Assembly: GCF_008120935.1 (NCBI RefSeq)
Contig: NZ_RDBO01000033.1
Span: 82,014 to 144,850, forward strand
Length of the DNA: 62,837 nucleotides
Source of the DNA: Streptomyces sp. sk2.1
GTDB taxonomy: Bacteria > Actinomycetota > Actinomycetes > Streptomycetales > Streptomycetaceae
Direction: 5' to 3'
Positions 18,373-27,185 of this stretch are shown here, in pieces (the stretch's first letter is position 1; the number at the start of each line of letters is the position of its first letter). A program made the translations under genes and the position numbers. The notes under the pieces were generated by a model. The model saw only the letters and a program-made list of their open reading frames with translations. It was not told the origin of the DNA and did no database searches.

Positions 18373-19815
18373 ATGACGTCGGTACCGGTCATGTCCACCG
18401 CCGACGCCCTCGGGCGCCGCGGGCCCGCCCTGGTGGTGCTGTGCTTCGTGCAGTTCATGCTCGTCCTGGACGACAACGTGGTGAGCGTCGCGCTGCCCAG
18501 CATGCGTGAGGACCTCGGCTTCGGCACCGCGGGCCTGGCCTGGGTCGTCAACGCCTACTTCCTCGCCTTCGGCGGGCTGCTGTTGCTGTTCGGCCGCGCG
18601 GCCGACCTGCTGGGCCGCAGACGTGTCTTCCTGACCGGTGTCGCGCTGTTCGGTGCGGCGAGTCTGGTCTGCGGGCTCGCGCAGGAGCCCTGGCAGCTCG
18701 TGGCCGGACGGTTCGCCCAGGGCACGGGAGCGGCCATGGCCGCCCCGGCCTCGCTGGCACTGATCGCGCTGCTGTTCCCCGGTACCGAGGAGCGTGCCAG
18801 GGCGTTCGGCATCTGGGGCGGGATCGCGGCCCTGGGCGGCACGGCGGGCCTGGTGATCTCCGGCGCGCTGACCGGCCTGGCGTCCTGGCGCTGGATCTTC
18901 CTGATCAACCTGCCGGTGGCCCTTGCGGCCGTGGTGCTGCTGCCGCGCCTGGTCCCGGAGAGCCGGGCCGGGCAGGCGGTGCGTCTCGACATACCCGGTG
19001 CGGTACTCGGCACCGGTGCCCTGGTGTCCCTGGTCCACGGTCTGCTCCGGGCCGGGGAGTCGGGCTGGGAGAACCCGGCCGTTGTCGGGTCCTTGGTTCT
19101 GGCCGTGCTCCTGGCCATCGCGTTCGTCGCGGTCGAGGCACGCACCGCCGAGCCGCTGGTGCCGCTGTCGTTCCTGTCCTTCCGGATCCGCGCCGTCGCC
19201 AATGGGGCGAGCCTGCTGTTCTCCGCCGCCATGTACGCGATGGCCTTCCTCCTGATGGTGCACCTGCAGACCGTGCTGGGCTACCGCCCGCTCGCGGCCG
19301 GCCTCGCCTACCTGCCCTACGGTGCCGGCATCCTCGCGGGCATGTGGCTCTCCTCCCGAGCGGTGGCCCGGCTCGGCGTGCGCCCGGCCCTCGTCCTGTC
19401 GTTCCTGCTCGGCTCGGCCGGACTGCTGCTGCTGTCCGGTGTGGAACCGGGCGACGGCTACGCCTCCGGAGTGCTGCCCGGCATGCTCGTCACCAGCCTC
19501 GGATGCGGGCTGGGTCTGCCCGCCCTGACCGTCGCCGCGCTCACCGGCACCACCGAGGAGAACGCCGGGCTCGGCTCGGCCGTCCTGAGCTCCGTCCAAC
19601 AGGTCGGTGGCGCGGTGGGGGTGGCGGTACTGGTCGCCCTGGCCGCGCGCCACGGCGACGCCTCGGCCGTACGGGGCAGCTCCCCGCACGCCGCGACGGA
19701 GGGCTTCTCCCTCGCTCTCACCGCCGCTGCCGCGCTCCTCGTGCTCGGCGCCGTCCTCATGGGCACGTTCCTCGGGAAGGGCGACCGCCCTGCCGACGGC
19801 CGTGCCGCAGCATGA
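18373..19815 (+). CDS. MFS drug-efflux transporter, DHA2 (14-TM) type
   Basis: Membrane exporter of 480 aa with about 14 hydrophobic segments. The first segments read VVLCFVQFMLVLDDNVVSVALPSM, where the charged D-x-x-V-x-x-A-L-P motif marks the EmrB/QacA group, followed by LFGRAADLLGRRRVFL (motif A). The ATG at 18373 (MTSVPVM) and a second ATG at 18391 (MSTADAL) are both possible starts, neither with a strong ribosome site. It is probably regulated by the divergent AraC protein. Substrate unknown. Confidence 0.85.
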   Translation: MTSVPVMSTADALGRRGPALVVLCFVQFMLVLDDNVVSVALPSMREDLGFGTAGLAWVVNAYFLAFGGLLLLFGRAADLLGRRRVFLTGVALFGAASLVCGLAQEPWQLVAGRFAQGTGAAMAAPASLALIALLFPGTEERARAFGIWGGIAALGGTAGLVISGALTGLASWRWIFLINLPVALAAVVLLPRLVPESRAGQAVRLDIPGAVLGTGALVSLVHGLLRAGESGWENPAVVGSLVLAVLLAIAFVAVEARTAEPLVPLSFLSFRIRAVANGASLLFSAAMYAMAFLLMVHLQTVLGYRPLAAGLAYLPYGAGILAGMWLSSRAVARLGVRPALVLSFLLGSAGLLLLSGVEPGDGYASGVLPGMLVTSLGCGLGLPALTVAALTGTTEENAGLGSAVLSSVQQVGGAVGVAVLVALAARHGDASAVRGSSPHAATEGFSLALTAAAALLVLGAVLMGTFLGKGDRPADGRAAA

Positions 19816-19975
19816 ACCCCTCGCGGTGAAGGGGGACGTGGCAATCCTCGGGCTCCTGGAGCATCCGTCCGGTCCGTTCGAGGTCGGCCAGGGGCTCGGC
19901 ACCGGGGAGCGAGGTGACCGCGTCCGGGCAACCGATGCGCGGCACCGGCCCTTTCAGCAGGCCGACGGGCGGCAC
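19757..19975 (-). CDS. Unrecognised short open frame, perhaps a gene fragment
   Basis: Seventy-two residues on the minus strand with good G/C third-position bias in the centre (segment PGAEPLADLERTGRM, then CHVPLHREGF). The region reads like the C-terminal end of a larger protein, but I cannot place the family. It overlaps the 3' end of the MFS gene antisense and lies just downstream of the LacI gene. No ribosome site. It could be a relic or chance. Confidence 0.25.
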   Translation of the reverse strand: MPPVGLLKGPVPRIGCPDAVTSLPGAEPLADLERTGRMLQEPEDCHVPLHREGFMLRHGRRQGGRPSRGTCP

Positions 19976-20069
19976 GGTGCCCCACCGGCGCCCCGTTCCC
20001 CACCGGGCCCGACCCGTCCCTCCTCGGACCGGGCAGCCGCGTCCCCGTACGCCGCTCCCGGGACCCGCT

Positions 20070-21176
20070 TCAGGCCGGCTGCCCCTCCGTCGACCGCTTC
20101 GCCGCGGGCACCGTGGCCGACACGTCGCCGAGCACCGGGGCCGGGGCCGTCGATTCGCGGACGACCAGTCTCGGCCGGATGAGCAGGGAGCGGCCCGCCG
20201 CGGGGGCCGCGTCGATCCGGGCCCGCAGCTGCTGGAACGTCTCCGCGGCCATCTCCGGCAGCGGCTGGCGGACCGTGGTGAGCGGGGGTTCGAAGAGGTC
20301 GGCGAGGAGGATGTCGTCGAAGCCGACCACGGACACGTCCTGGCCCGCGCTGCGTCCGGCGTCCTTGGCCCCCCGGCAGATGCCGATCGCGCACATGTCG
20401 TTGATGGCGACGAACGCGGTGGGCGGGCGGGGGCCGCAGAGGAGTTCCCTGGCCGCGTTCCGGCCCAGTTCGGCCGCGTCCTTGTCGCCGAACTCGGCGG
20501 TGTCGGCGCCGGGCCAGACGATCGCGTCGGCCGGGTCGAGGCCGGCCGACTCCAGGGCCGCCCGGAAGCCGCGGAGTCGCTCGCGGCGGTTGACGCTGTG
20601 GACCGAACCGGAGACGAATGCCAGCCTCCGGTGGCCGAGTTCGATCAGATGGCGGGTGGCGAGCTCGGCACCCATCGCGTTGTCGACGCTGATCGAGGCC
20701 AGTGACGGCGGGTCGCCCGCCTGTGCGGCGCGGTCGAAGGCGACCATCTTCAGGCCACGGCTGAGCAGCGGCGTCACGTGTTCGAGCGAGGGCAGCGAGG
20801 AGCAGAGCACCACTCCGCTGACCCCGTCCGCGAGCAGTTCCTCGCCGTACTTGAGCTCACGGGCCGGGTCGCGCTCGCTGTTGCAGAGCAGCACGTGGTA
20901 CCCCTCGGCAAGCGCGATGGCCTCCAGCTCCCGGGCGAGCGCCCCCCAGAAGGGGTTGGCGACGGACGGCACGATGAGGCCGATGACCTTGATGCGTCCG
21001 GTGCGCAGCATCCGTGCCGCGCGGTTGGGCCGGTAGCCGAGCTGCTCGATCACTTGCTCCACGCGGGCCAGCGTCGCAGCCTGCATGCGGTTCGTCCGCC
21101 CGTTGAGGACGTTGGAGACCGTGCTCGCGGAGACCCCTGCGGCCTCCGCGACCTGATGGATCGTTACCCCGCTCAT
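20070..21176 (-). CDS. LacI-family repressor of the polysaccharide locus
   Basis: Transcription regulator of 368 aa; ATG at 21176 follows GGAGG. The N-terminal HTH reads TIHQVAEAAGVSASTVSNVLNG and is followed by the hinge segment and a periplasmic-binding-protein-like sensor domain (KVIGLIVPSVANPFWGALARELE, PTAFVAINDMCAIGI, DVSVVGFDDILLADLFEPPLTTVRQP). It is divergent from an 11-gene sugar-uptake and lyase operon whose promoter carries two matching operators, so it almost certainly represses that operon and possibly itself. The inducer is likely an oligosaccharide released from the polysaccharide. Confidence 0.92.
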   Translation of the reverse strand: MSGVTIHQVAEAAGVSASTVSNVLNGRTNRMQAATLARVEQVIEQLGYRPNRAARMLRTGRIKVIGLIVPSVANPFWGALARELEAIALAEGYHVLLCNSERDPARELKYGEELLADGVSGVVLCSSLPSLEHVTPLLSRGLKMVAFDRAAQAGDPPSLASISVDNAMGAELATRHLIELGHRRLAFVSGSVHSVNRRERLRGFRAALESAGLDPADAIVWPGADTAEFGDKDAAELGRNAARELLCGPRPPTAFVAINDMCAIGICRGAKDAGRSAGQDVSVVGFDDILLADLFEPPLTTVRQPLPEMAAETFQQLRARIDAAPAAGRSLLIRPRLVVRESTAPAPVLGDVSATVPAAKRSTEGQPA

Positions 21177-21210
21177 GCCACCTCCGGTTCGGAATCCGTC
21201 TGACCGTAGC

Positions 21211-21238
21211 AGTGTATCGATTTACTGAACAAGGTTCA
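21211..21238. promoter_or_regulatory. Distal LacI-type operator and adjoining inverted repeat
   Basis: AGTGTATCGATTTACT at 21211-21226 has a central ATCGAT with symmetric AGT/ACT ends, the CG-centred palindrome usual for LacI proteins. It is immediately followed by TGAAC-AAG-GTTCA (21226-21238). GGTTCACC is then directly repeated at 21233-21240 and 21241-21248. Confidence 0.55.
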
Positions 21239-21283
21239 CCGGTTCACCAGTTAACATCCCCGAAAATTCATGTGCATCAGCTG

Positions 21284-21313
21284 TTGACGTCCCTCTGAGG
21301 GCGTTCTTAGCAT
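21284..21313 (+). promoter_or_regulatory. Predicted promoter of the polysaccharide operon
   Basis: TTGACG at 21284-21289 and TAGCAT at 21308-21313 are separated by 18 bp, a good match to the vegetative consensus, 90 nt before the first start codon. Confidence 0.6.
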
Positions 21314-21314
21314 C

Positions 21315-21330
21315 ACTGCATCGATTTACC
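21315..21330. promoter_or_regulatory. Proximal LacI-type operator at the transcription start
   Basis: ACTGCATCGATTTACC shares ATCGATTTAC with the distal operator 104 bp upstream. It starts 1 nt after the -10 box, so bound repressor would cover the start point. Confidence 0.6.
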
Positions 21331-21402
21331 AGCACTTCCCAGCCACTGTCGGGATGTCATCGCTGGATCGATCCACAGCCTCCGCCTCAAAAGGGGTGTC
21401 CC

Positions 21403-22671
21403 ATGGAACTCAGAAGACGGTCGTTGCTTGCCGCCATCGGCGCGGGCACCGCTGCCGCAGCCCTCGGCGCGTGCGGAACGGGTACGTCGACGTCCGGCTC
21501 GGCCGACGGCCCCGCCGAGGGCGAGATCACGCTGCTCACCCCGATCTACGAGGGCGCCGACGGCAAGACGCTGCTGGAGAAGGAGATCCTCGGCGGCTTC
21601 CGGAAGAAGTACCCGGACGTCAAGGTGAACGTGGACTACACCACGTACGACCAGCTCAACGAGAAGATCACCACAGGGCTCGCGGGCGGTCTGCTGCCCG
21701 ACGTGCTGATGATGGGCGTCGGCTGGATCCCGCCGTTCGCCGCGAAGAAGGCGATCGCGGAGCTGCCCGAGAAGTTCGCCACCGCGCACGACTACGAGAA
21801 GCGGGTGCTGGAGCCGTCCCGGTACGACGGCAAGCTGTACGCGCTGCCGGTCGTCCTCGACACCCGCATCGTCGTCTACCGCAAGGACCACTTCGCCGAG
21901 GCCGGAATCAAGAAGACCCCGGCGAACTGGGCCGAACTGCGCGCCGTGGCCAAGCAGCTGACCAGGAACGGCAGGATCGGCTTCGACCCGTTCTCCATCC
22001 ATCTGCGCCAGTGCTGGGAGACCTTCCTCTTCGCCAACGGCGGCCAGCTGTTCAGCGAGGACGGCAAGAAGGTGCTGTTCACCGATGCCCGCGGGGTCGA
22101 GTCGCTGCAGTTCTTCAAAGACCTGATCAAGGACGGCTCCGCCGACTACGCCAAGAAGACGGACGCCGGCGCCCCGACCAACGTGCAGACCGGCAAGGCG
22201 TCGATGATGATGACGACCAGTGCCCTGTGGACCCAGGTCGAGGAGCAGACGCCGGACCTGATCAAGGACGACAAGCTCGGCGCGTTCGTCCTCGCCAACC
22301 GCAAGCCCGCGATGCTCCAGGGCGGCACCCTCGTCACCCAGTCCGCCACCTCCAAGCACCCGGCGGCGGCCCGCGCTCTCGTCGAGTATCTCGCGACGCC
22401 CGAGTCGATCCTCGGTGCGGCCAAGCAGCGCGGTTCGGTGCCCGGTCTGAAGGACCTCAGCAACACCAGCTACGTGAAGGAGAACAAGTTCGTCGATCTC
22501 TCCCTGCAGAGCATGGGCCACGCGTGCTCCGAGGGCGGCACCACCGCCTGGATGGAGATCCGCGAGAAGATCAAGCCCACGCTGGAGCCCGCGATCGTGG
22601 GCAGCCAGTCCGCGAAGGACGCCATCGCGGAACTCGGCCGGCTCGCCGAGGCCGCCATCGGCCGGATGTAA
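21403..22671 (+). CDS. Sugar ABC transporter substrate-binding lipoprotein
   Basis: Extracellular solute-binding protein, 422 aa, family 1 type, delivering oligosaccharides to the permeases encoded next. The N-terminus RRRSLLAAIGAGTAAAALGACG combines a twin-arginine signal with a lipobox, so it should be a Tat-exported lipoprotein anchored at the Cys in LGACG. The mature part shows ITLLTPIYEGADGKTLLEKEI, VLMMGVGWIPPFA and a C-terminal segment rich in Lys/Glu. It is the first gene of the operon behind the LacI-controlled promoter; the next start codon lies 11 nt after its stop. Confidence 0.92.
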   Translation: MELRRRSLLAAIGAGTAAAALGACGTGTSTSGSADGPAEGEITLLTPIYEGADGKTLLEKEILGGFRKKYPDVKVNVDYTTYDQLNEKITTGLAGGLLPDVLMMGVGWIPPFAAKKAIAELPEKFATAHDYEKRVLEPSRYDGKLYALPVVLDTRIVVYRKDHFAEAGIKKTPANWAELRAVAKQLTRNGRIGFDPFSIHLRQCWETFLFANGGQLFSEDGKKVLFTDARGVESLQFFKDLIKDGSADYAKKTDAGAPTNVQTGKASMMMTTSALWTQVEEQTPDLIKDDKLGAFVLANRKPAMLQGGTLVTQSATSKHPAAARALVEYLATPESILGAAKQRGSVPGLKDLSNTSYVKENKFVDLSLQSMGHACSEGGTTAWMEIREKIKPTLEPAIVGSQSAKDAIAELGRLAEAAIGRM

Positions 22672-22682
22672 GGACCCGTACC

Positions 22683-23651
22683 GTGGGAGCAACATCCGTA
22701 CTCAAGGCCCGGCCCGACCGGGCGCCCGCCCCCACCGGGCGCCCGGTCGCGAAGAAGCGTCCCGGCCGCACGCCGGCGGGCCCGGGGCGCCGCAGGCAAC
22801 GCGCCGGCATGCTGATGGTGGCGCCCGCGCTGCTGCATGCCTCGCTCTGGATCGGCCTGCCGGTCGTCGCGTCGGTGGTCCTGGCCTTCACCAAGTACGA
22901 CGTGCTGACGCCGCCGCAATTCGTGGGGCTGGACAACTTCCGCGACATGCTGGACGACGCGGTCTTCCGCAAGTCCATCGTCAACACCGTCGTCTACACC
23001 TTCTTCACCGTCCCGTTCGGCATGATGCTGGGACTGCTCATCGCCCTCGCACTGCACACCGGTCTGAAGGCCAGGGGCATCTTCCGCACCGCGGTCTTCA
23101 TTCCCCAGGTGACGGCCACCGTCGCGATCGCGCTGGTCTGGCTGTGGATCTACAACCCCGGCAACGGGCTGCTGAACACACTCCTGTCCTTCCTCGGGAT
23201 CGACGGCCCGGCCTGGCTCTCCTCGACCTCGTGGGCGATGCCCTCGGTGATCCTGGTCGGCATCTGGCAGGGCATCGGCATGAAGATGCTCATCTACTTG
23301 GCCGCGCTGCAGTCCCTGCCCAAGGAGCTGTACGAGGCGGCCTCGGTGGACGGCGCGTCCAAGGTCCGGCAGTTCTTCTCGATCACACTGCCGCTGCTGA
23401 AACCCGCGACGTTCTTCGTCCTCATCACGTCGATGATCAGCGCGTTCCAGTCCTTCGACCAGATCTACATCCTGACCGACGGCGGCCCGGGCAACAGCAC
23501 CACGATGATGACGTTCGAGATCTACAAGTCCGCCTTCCGGGAGTTCCGCATCGGGTACGCCTCCGCGCAGTCACTGGTGCTGTTCGTGCTGCTGATGGGC
23601 TTCACCCTGGTCAACCGGCGGATCATGGGAGGCACCCGTGGCCACAACTGA
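22683..23651 (+). CDS. ABC sugar permease (MalF/UgpA type)
   Basis: Inner-membrane permease of 322 aa from GTG at 22683, with AAGGA overlapping the stop of the preceding gene. After a basic cytoplasmic N-terminus come six predicted helices. The EAA loop reads LYEAASVDGASKVRQFFSITLPLLKP, the site that would dock an ATPase. No ATP-binding subunit is encoded in the window; actinomycetes often use one shared MsiK-type ATPase, so this system probably does too (inference). It overlaps the next permease gene by 14 nt. Confidence 0.93.
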   Translation: MGATSVLKARPDRAPAPTGRPVAKKRPGRTPAGPGRRRQRAGMLMVAPALLHASLWIGLPVVASVVLAFTKYDVLTPPQFVGLDNFRDMLDDAVFRKSIVNTVVYTFFTVPFGMMLGLLIALALHTGLKARGIFRTAVFIPQVTATVAIALVWLWIYNPGNGLLNTLLSFLGIDGPAWLSSTSWAMPSVILVGIWQGIGMKMLIYLAALQSLPKELYEAASVDGASKVRQFFSITLPLLKPATFFVLITSMISAFQSFDQIYILTDGGPGNSTTMMTFEIYKSAFREFRIGYASAQSLVLFVLLMGFTLVNRRIMGGTRGHN

Positions 23652-24561
23652 GCTGCCCGCGCCGGGGGCCACGAGCAAGTCCCGGCCGGTGAAGAACGGC
23701 AAACCGCTCACCGTCGGCCGGATCGCGCTCTACGCGACCCTCACCGTCGTCTCCCTGCTCATGGTGGTGCCGTTCGTCTGGATGGTGCTCACCTCGCTCA
23801 AGACGCCGGTGGAGATCGCCTCGCAGGACGCCGGACTGCTGCCGGAGCACTGGGAGTTCGGGAACTACGTCGACGCGCTGAAGGCGGCGCCGTTCGCGAC
23901 GTACGCGCGCAACAGCTTCATCATCGCGTTCAGCCACACCGTGATCAACGTGGTACTCGCGTCGATGGCCGGGTACGCGCTGGCCCGGATCAGGTTCCGG
24001 GGCAGCGAGGTCATCTTCTACCTGTTCATCGCCGCGCTGATGATCCCGACCTACACCAAGGTCCTGCCGGAGTTCCTCATCGTCCGCTTCATGCCACTGG
24101 CCGGCGGCAACGACATCTTCGGCCAGGGCGGCAGCGGCTGGCTGGACTCCTGGTGGGCGCTCATCGTGCCGGGCGCGGTCACCCCGTTCGCGGTCTTCCT
24201 GTTCCGCCAGTTCTACCTGGACCTCCCGGTGGAGCTGGAGGAGGCGGCCAGGCTCGACGGCCTGGGCGAGTTCCGGATCTACGCCCGCATCATGACCCCG
24301 CAGGTCAAGCCCGCGCTCACCACCGTGGCACTGCTGACCTTCGAGTCGTCGTGGAACAACTTCCTGTGGCCGCTGCTGGTGACCCGTACGGACAGCCTGC
24401 GGGTGATCCAGGTGGGACTCTCCGTCTTCAAGACGGAGAACGGTCCCCAGTGGCACTTCCTGATGGCCGGCACCACGCTGGCCACCCTGCCCATGGTCGT
24501 CCTCTTCCTCATCGGCCAGCGCTACTTCGTGCAGGGATTCGCAACCGCCGGTCTCAAGTGA
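23638..24561 (+). CDS. ABC sugar permease (MalG/UgpE type)
   Basis: Second permease subunit, 307 aa from GTG at 23638. Six hydrophobic segments and the EAA loop LEEAARLDGLGEFRIYARIMTPQVKP are present. The start lies inside the previous gene, so the two are translationally coupled and should be made in equal amounts. Length and topology are ordinary for CUT1 importers. Confidence 0.93.
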   Translation: MATTELPAPGATSKSRPVKNGKPLTVGRIALYATLTVVSLLMVVPFVWMVLTSLKTPVEIASQDAGLLPEHWEFGNYVDALKAAPFATYARNSFIIAFSHTVINVVLASMAGYALARIRFRGSEVIFYLFIAALMIPTYTKVLPEFLIVRFMPLAGGNDIFGQGGSGWLDSWWALIVPGAVTPFAVFLFRQFYLDLPVELEEAARLDGLGEFRIYARIMTPQVKPALTTVALLTFESSWNNFLWPLLVTRTDSLRVIQVGLSVFKTENGPQWHFLMAGTTLATLPMVVLFLIGQRYFVQGFATAGLK

Positions 24562-24605
24562 CCGGTTCCGGTCTGAGCGGCCGGTCCTCGAAAGGTACTC
24601 ACCCC

Positions 24606-25370
24606 ATGTCTGCTGATCTCAACGGCTCCCGCGCACTGGTGACGGGGGCGGGCCACGGAATCGGCCGCGCCATCGCCGTCGCCCTCGCCGAGGCCGGTGC
24701 CGATGTCGCCGTCCACTACCACTCCTCCGCCGACGAGGCCGCGAAGACGGTCTCCGCGATCGAGGCGCTGGGCCGCCGGGCGAAGGCGTTCCGGGCCGAT
24801 GCCACGGTGACCGCCGATGTGGACCGGCTCGTCGAGGAGGCGACCGGCTTCCTCGGCGGCCTGGACGTCCTCGTCTGCAACGCGGGCCATCTGATCGGCC
24901 GGGCCACCGTCGCCGAGATGTCCGACGACCACTTCGACAAGGTCCTCTCCACCAATCTGACGTCCACGTTCCGCACCGTGCGCGCCGCCCTGCCGCATCT
25001 CAAGGAGTCCTCGGCCGGGCGCATCGTCACCATGTCCTCGCTGGCCGCGCACAACGGCGGCGGCCCCGGTTCGGTGGCCTACGCGGCGGCCAAGGCCGGG
25101 GTCCGCGGCTTCACCAAGGGCCTGGCCAAGGAGCTCGGCGGTACGGGAATCACGGTCAACACCGTGGCCCCCGGCTTCATCAAGGGCACCGCCTTCCACG
25201 ACACGTTCACCGCCCCCGAGGCGCAGCAGGCGATGGAGGCGGGCATCCCGGTCGGCCGGGCCGGCACGCCGGAGGACGTCGCCGCCGCGGTCGTGCACCT
25301 GGCCTCGCCGTCGTCCGGCTTCCTGACCGCCACCACGGTGGACATCGACGGTGGCGTGTGGCCGCGTTGA
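24606..25370 (+). CDS. Short-chain dehydrogenase/reductase
   Basis: Cytoplasmic NAD(P)-dependent oxidoreductase of 254 aa, the classical SDR length, from ATG at 24606 (AAAGG upstream). The Rossmann motif is TGAGHGIG (residues 13-20), with CNAGH as the NNAG-like element, Ser in TMSSLAA and the catalytic YAAAK. In lyase operons, SDRs reduce the 4-deoxy-5-keto uronate formed from unsaturated uronic acids (KduD or DEH-reductase type). I infer a similar role but cannot show it. Its stop overlaps the next gene's start. Confidence 0.9.
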   Translation: MSADLNGSRALVTGAGHGIGRAIAVALAEAGADVAVHYHSSADEAAKTVSAIEALGRRAKAFRADATVTADVDRLVEEATGFLGGLDVLVCNAGHLIGRATVAEMSDDHFDKVLSTNLTSTFRTVRAALPHLKESSAGRIVTMSSLAAHNGGGPGSVAYAAAKAGVRGFTKGLAKELGGTGITVNTVAPGFIKGTAFHDTFTAPEAQQAMEAGIPVGRAGTPEDVAAAVVHLASPSSGFLTATTVDIDGGVWPR

Positions 25371-27148
25371 GGCGGATCGCCCGTGAGCGGGGCGGCTGGT
25401 GGCACGCGTACGTCTGCCCGGCGCACGGCGTGGAGCTCGACCACGGTGATCTGCTGGCCGGGGTGTTCCCCGAGGGCGGTGCGCGCTGCGCGTACGGCTG
25501 CCGGGTGGACGACGAGGCGGTGCGCGGCGCCTGGCTGGTGCTGTCGCACCAGGCGTGGGCGCGGCACCTGCGGGTGCTCGCGCACCGCGGGGAGCGCGCC
25601 GAGTCGGTGGCGCGGCTGGTGGAGTACGCCGGGCTGTACGCGGAGCTGGCCACCGAGCGGCACGGCGAGGCGCAGGGCTGGATGCTGCGCGGCCGGCTGT
25701 TCCACCAGGCGCTGACCGACGCCATCTGGGCGGTGAACATCGGGCACGCCGTGATCACACTGGCCGAGGAGTCCACGGAGCATCTGGCGGCGTTGCTGCC
25801 GCTCCTCGACGACCTGGAGCAGGCGGCTCTCGACGCCCGGGACGTGCTGACCGGTCAGGGCCATCTCGCCTCCAACTACACCGCGTGGCTCAACGCCGCG
25901 GGTGTGGCGGCGAGTCGGGGTGCCGCTGCGGCTCGCGACAGCGAGTGGGACGGTGCCGGGCGGTGGCTGGAGGGCGAGCACGGGCTGTACGCGCATCTGC
26001 GGGTCGCGGTCGCCGACGACGGCTGGGAGTGGGAGGGCAGCACGTACTACCACGGGTTCGTGCTGCGGGCCGCGCTGCTGGCGCTGCGCGGCACCGACCC
26101 CGCCGCCCTGCCGTCCGACGTGGTGGACGTACTGGCCGGGATGACGGACGTGCTGGTGGCGATCGCCACCCCGGGCGGCATCCTCCCGGCGCTGCACGAC
26201 GGCCCGTACCTGCGCGGTCCGCTCGCCCTGGAGTGGCTTGAACTCGTTGCCCTGGCACAGCAGTTGGTGCCCTCCCCCGCGCTGGACGCGGTGGCCGGGC
26301 GGGCCCGGGCCGAGCTCGGCGGGAGCGACGACGGGCTCGACGGCGAGCTGGGCGGCTGGTTCGCCGGGCCGCCGCTGCCCGAGCGCCCGGCGCCCGGCCC
26401 GGTCACGGTGTTCCCGACGGCCGGGTACGCGGTGCTGCGCCATGCGGGCGTCCACGCGCTGCTGGACTTCGGTCCGCACGGGGGCTCGCACGGGCACCGC
26501 GACAAGCTGTCGCTGTACCTGTACGGGGACACCACCCCCTGGCAGCCCGACCCCGGCCAGGTGCCGTACGCGCACGCCGAGTTCCGTGATCTGTACGCCT
26601 CGACCGAGGCCCACTCCGCCTTCCGGGCGGACGGTGCGGAACAGGCCGAGTGCGCCGGCCGGCTGCTGGACTCGGACGGCTCGTCCGTCACCGCCGAGGT
26701 GACGGCGGCGTACGAGGGGGTGCGGGCGGTCCGCCGGGTCGTGCTCGGCGACAGCTACCTGGTCGACCTGCTGACCGTGGGCGCCGGAACCGAGCGGAGC
26801 CTGGCCGCGCAGCTGCGCCCCGGTGTCGCGCTGGACGTCCAGCTCCAGCCCTCGGGCGAGGTGCGCACCACCTGGTACGGCGACGACACCCTGCACGGCT
26901 GGCACACCCACACCCCGGGCCGGACCGTGCGCCCGGTCACCCGGCCGGGTCCGGGCCCGGCGGACGATCCGCAGCGGGTGCGCACCCGGGTCGACTTCAC
27001 CACGCGGTCGGAGCGGGTCACGTTCGCCTCGGTGTACCAGGCGGCGTCGGCCGGCCCCGCCGTGAGCGAGGTGCGGCTGGACGGCGACGGGGTGCTGACC
27101 GTCGCGCTGACCGACGGAAGTTCCGCACGGTTCCGGACGGAGGACTGA
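25367..27148 (+). CDS. Heparinase II/III-like polysaccharide lyase, cytoplasmic (1)
   Basis: About 593 aa. The start is TTG at 25367, overlapping the SDR stop as TTGA, or GTG at 25358. The N-terminal third begins WWHAYVCPAHGVELD, a Cys-containing motif seen in heparinase-like enzymes, followed by an alpha-helical toroid. The Hepar_II_III beta-domain at about residues 345-420 reads YAVLRHAGVHALLDFGPHGG then SHGHRDKLSLYLYGD, with the conserved His. No signal peptide, so it should act on imported oligosaccharides. Family members (PL12, 15, 17, 21, 33) cleave uronic-acid bonds by beta-elimination. An exo-acting role is inferred from location. Confidence 0.8.
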   Translation: MRRIARERGGWWHAYVCPAHGVELDHGDLLAGVFPEGGARCAYGCRVDDEAVRGAWLVLSHQAWARHLRVLAHRGERAESVARLVEYAGLYAELATERHGEAQGWMLRGRLFHQALTDAIWAVNIGHAVITLAEESTEHLAALLPLLDDLEQAALDARDVLTGQGHLASNYTAWLNAAGVAASRGAAAARDSEWDGAGRWLEGEHGLYAHLRVAVADDGWEWEGSTYYHGFVLRAALLALRGTDPAALPSDVVDVLAGMTDVLVAIATPGGILPALHDGPYLRGPLALEWLELVALAQQLVPSPALDAVAGRARAELGGSDDGLDGELGGWFAGPPLPERPAPGPVTVFPTAGYAVLRHAGVHALLDFGPHGGSHGHRDKLSLYLYGDTTPWQPDPGQVPYAHAEFRDLYASTEAHSAFRADGAEQAECAGRLLDSDGSSVTAEVTAAYEGVRAVRRVVLGDSYLVDLLTVGAGTERSLAAQLRPGVALDVQLQPSGEVRTTWYGDDTLHGWHTHTPGRTVRPVTRPGPGPADDPQRVRTRVDFTTRSERVTFASVYQAASAGPAVSEVRLDGDGVLTVALTDGSSARFRTED

Positions 27149-27185
27149 CCCTTGCTGCTCTCGGCGACCCCGCCGCCCGGCCCCA

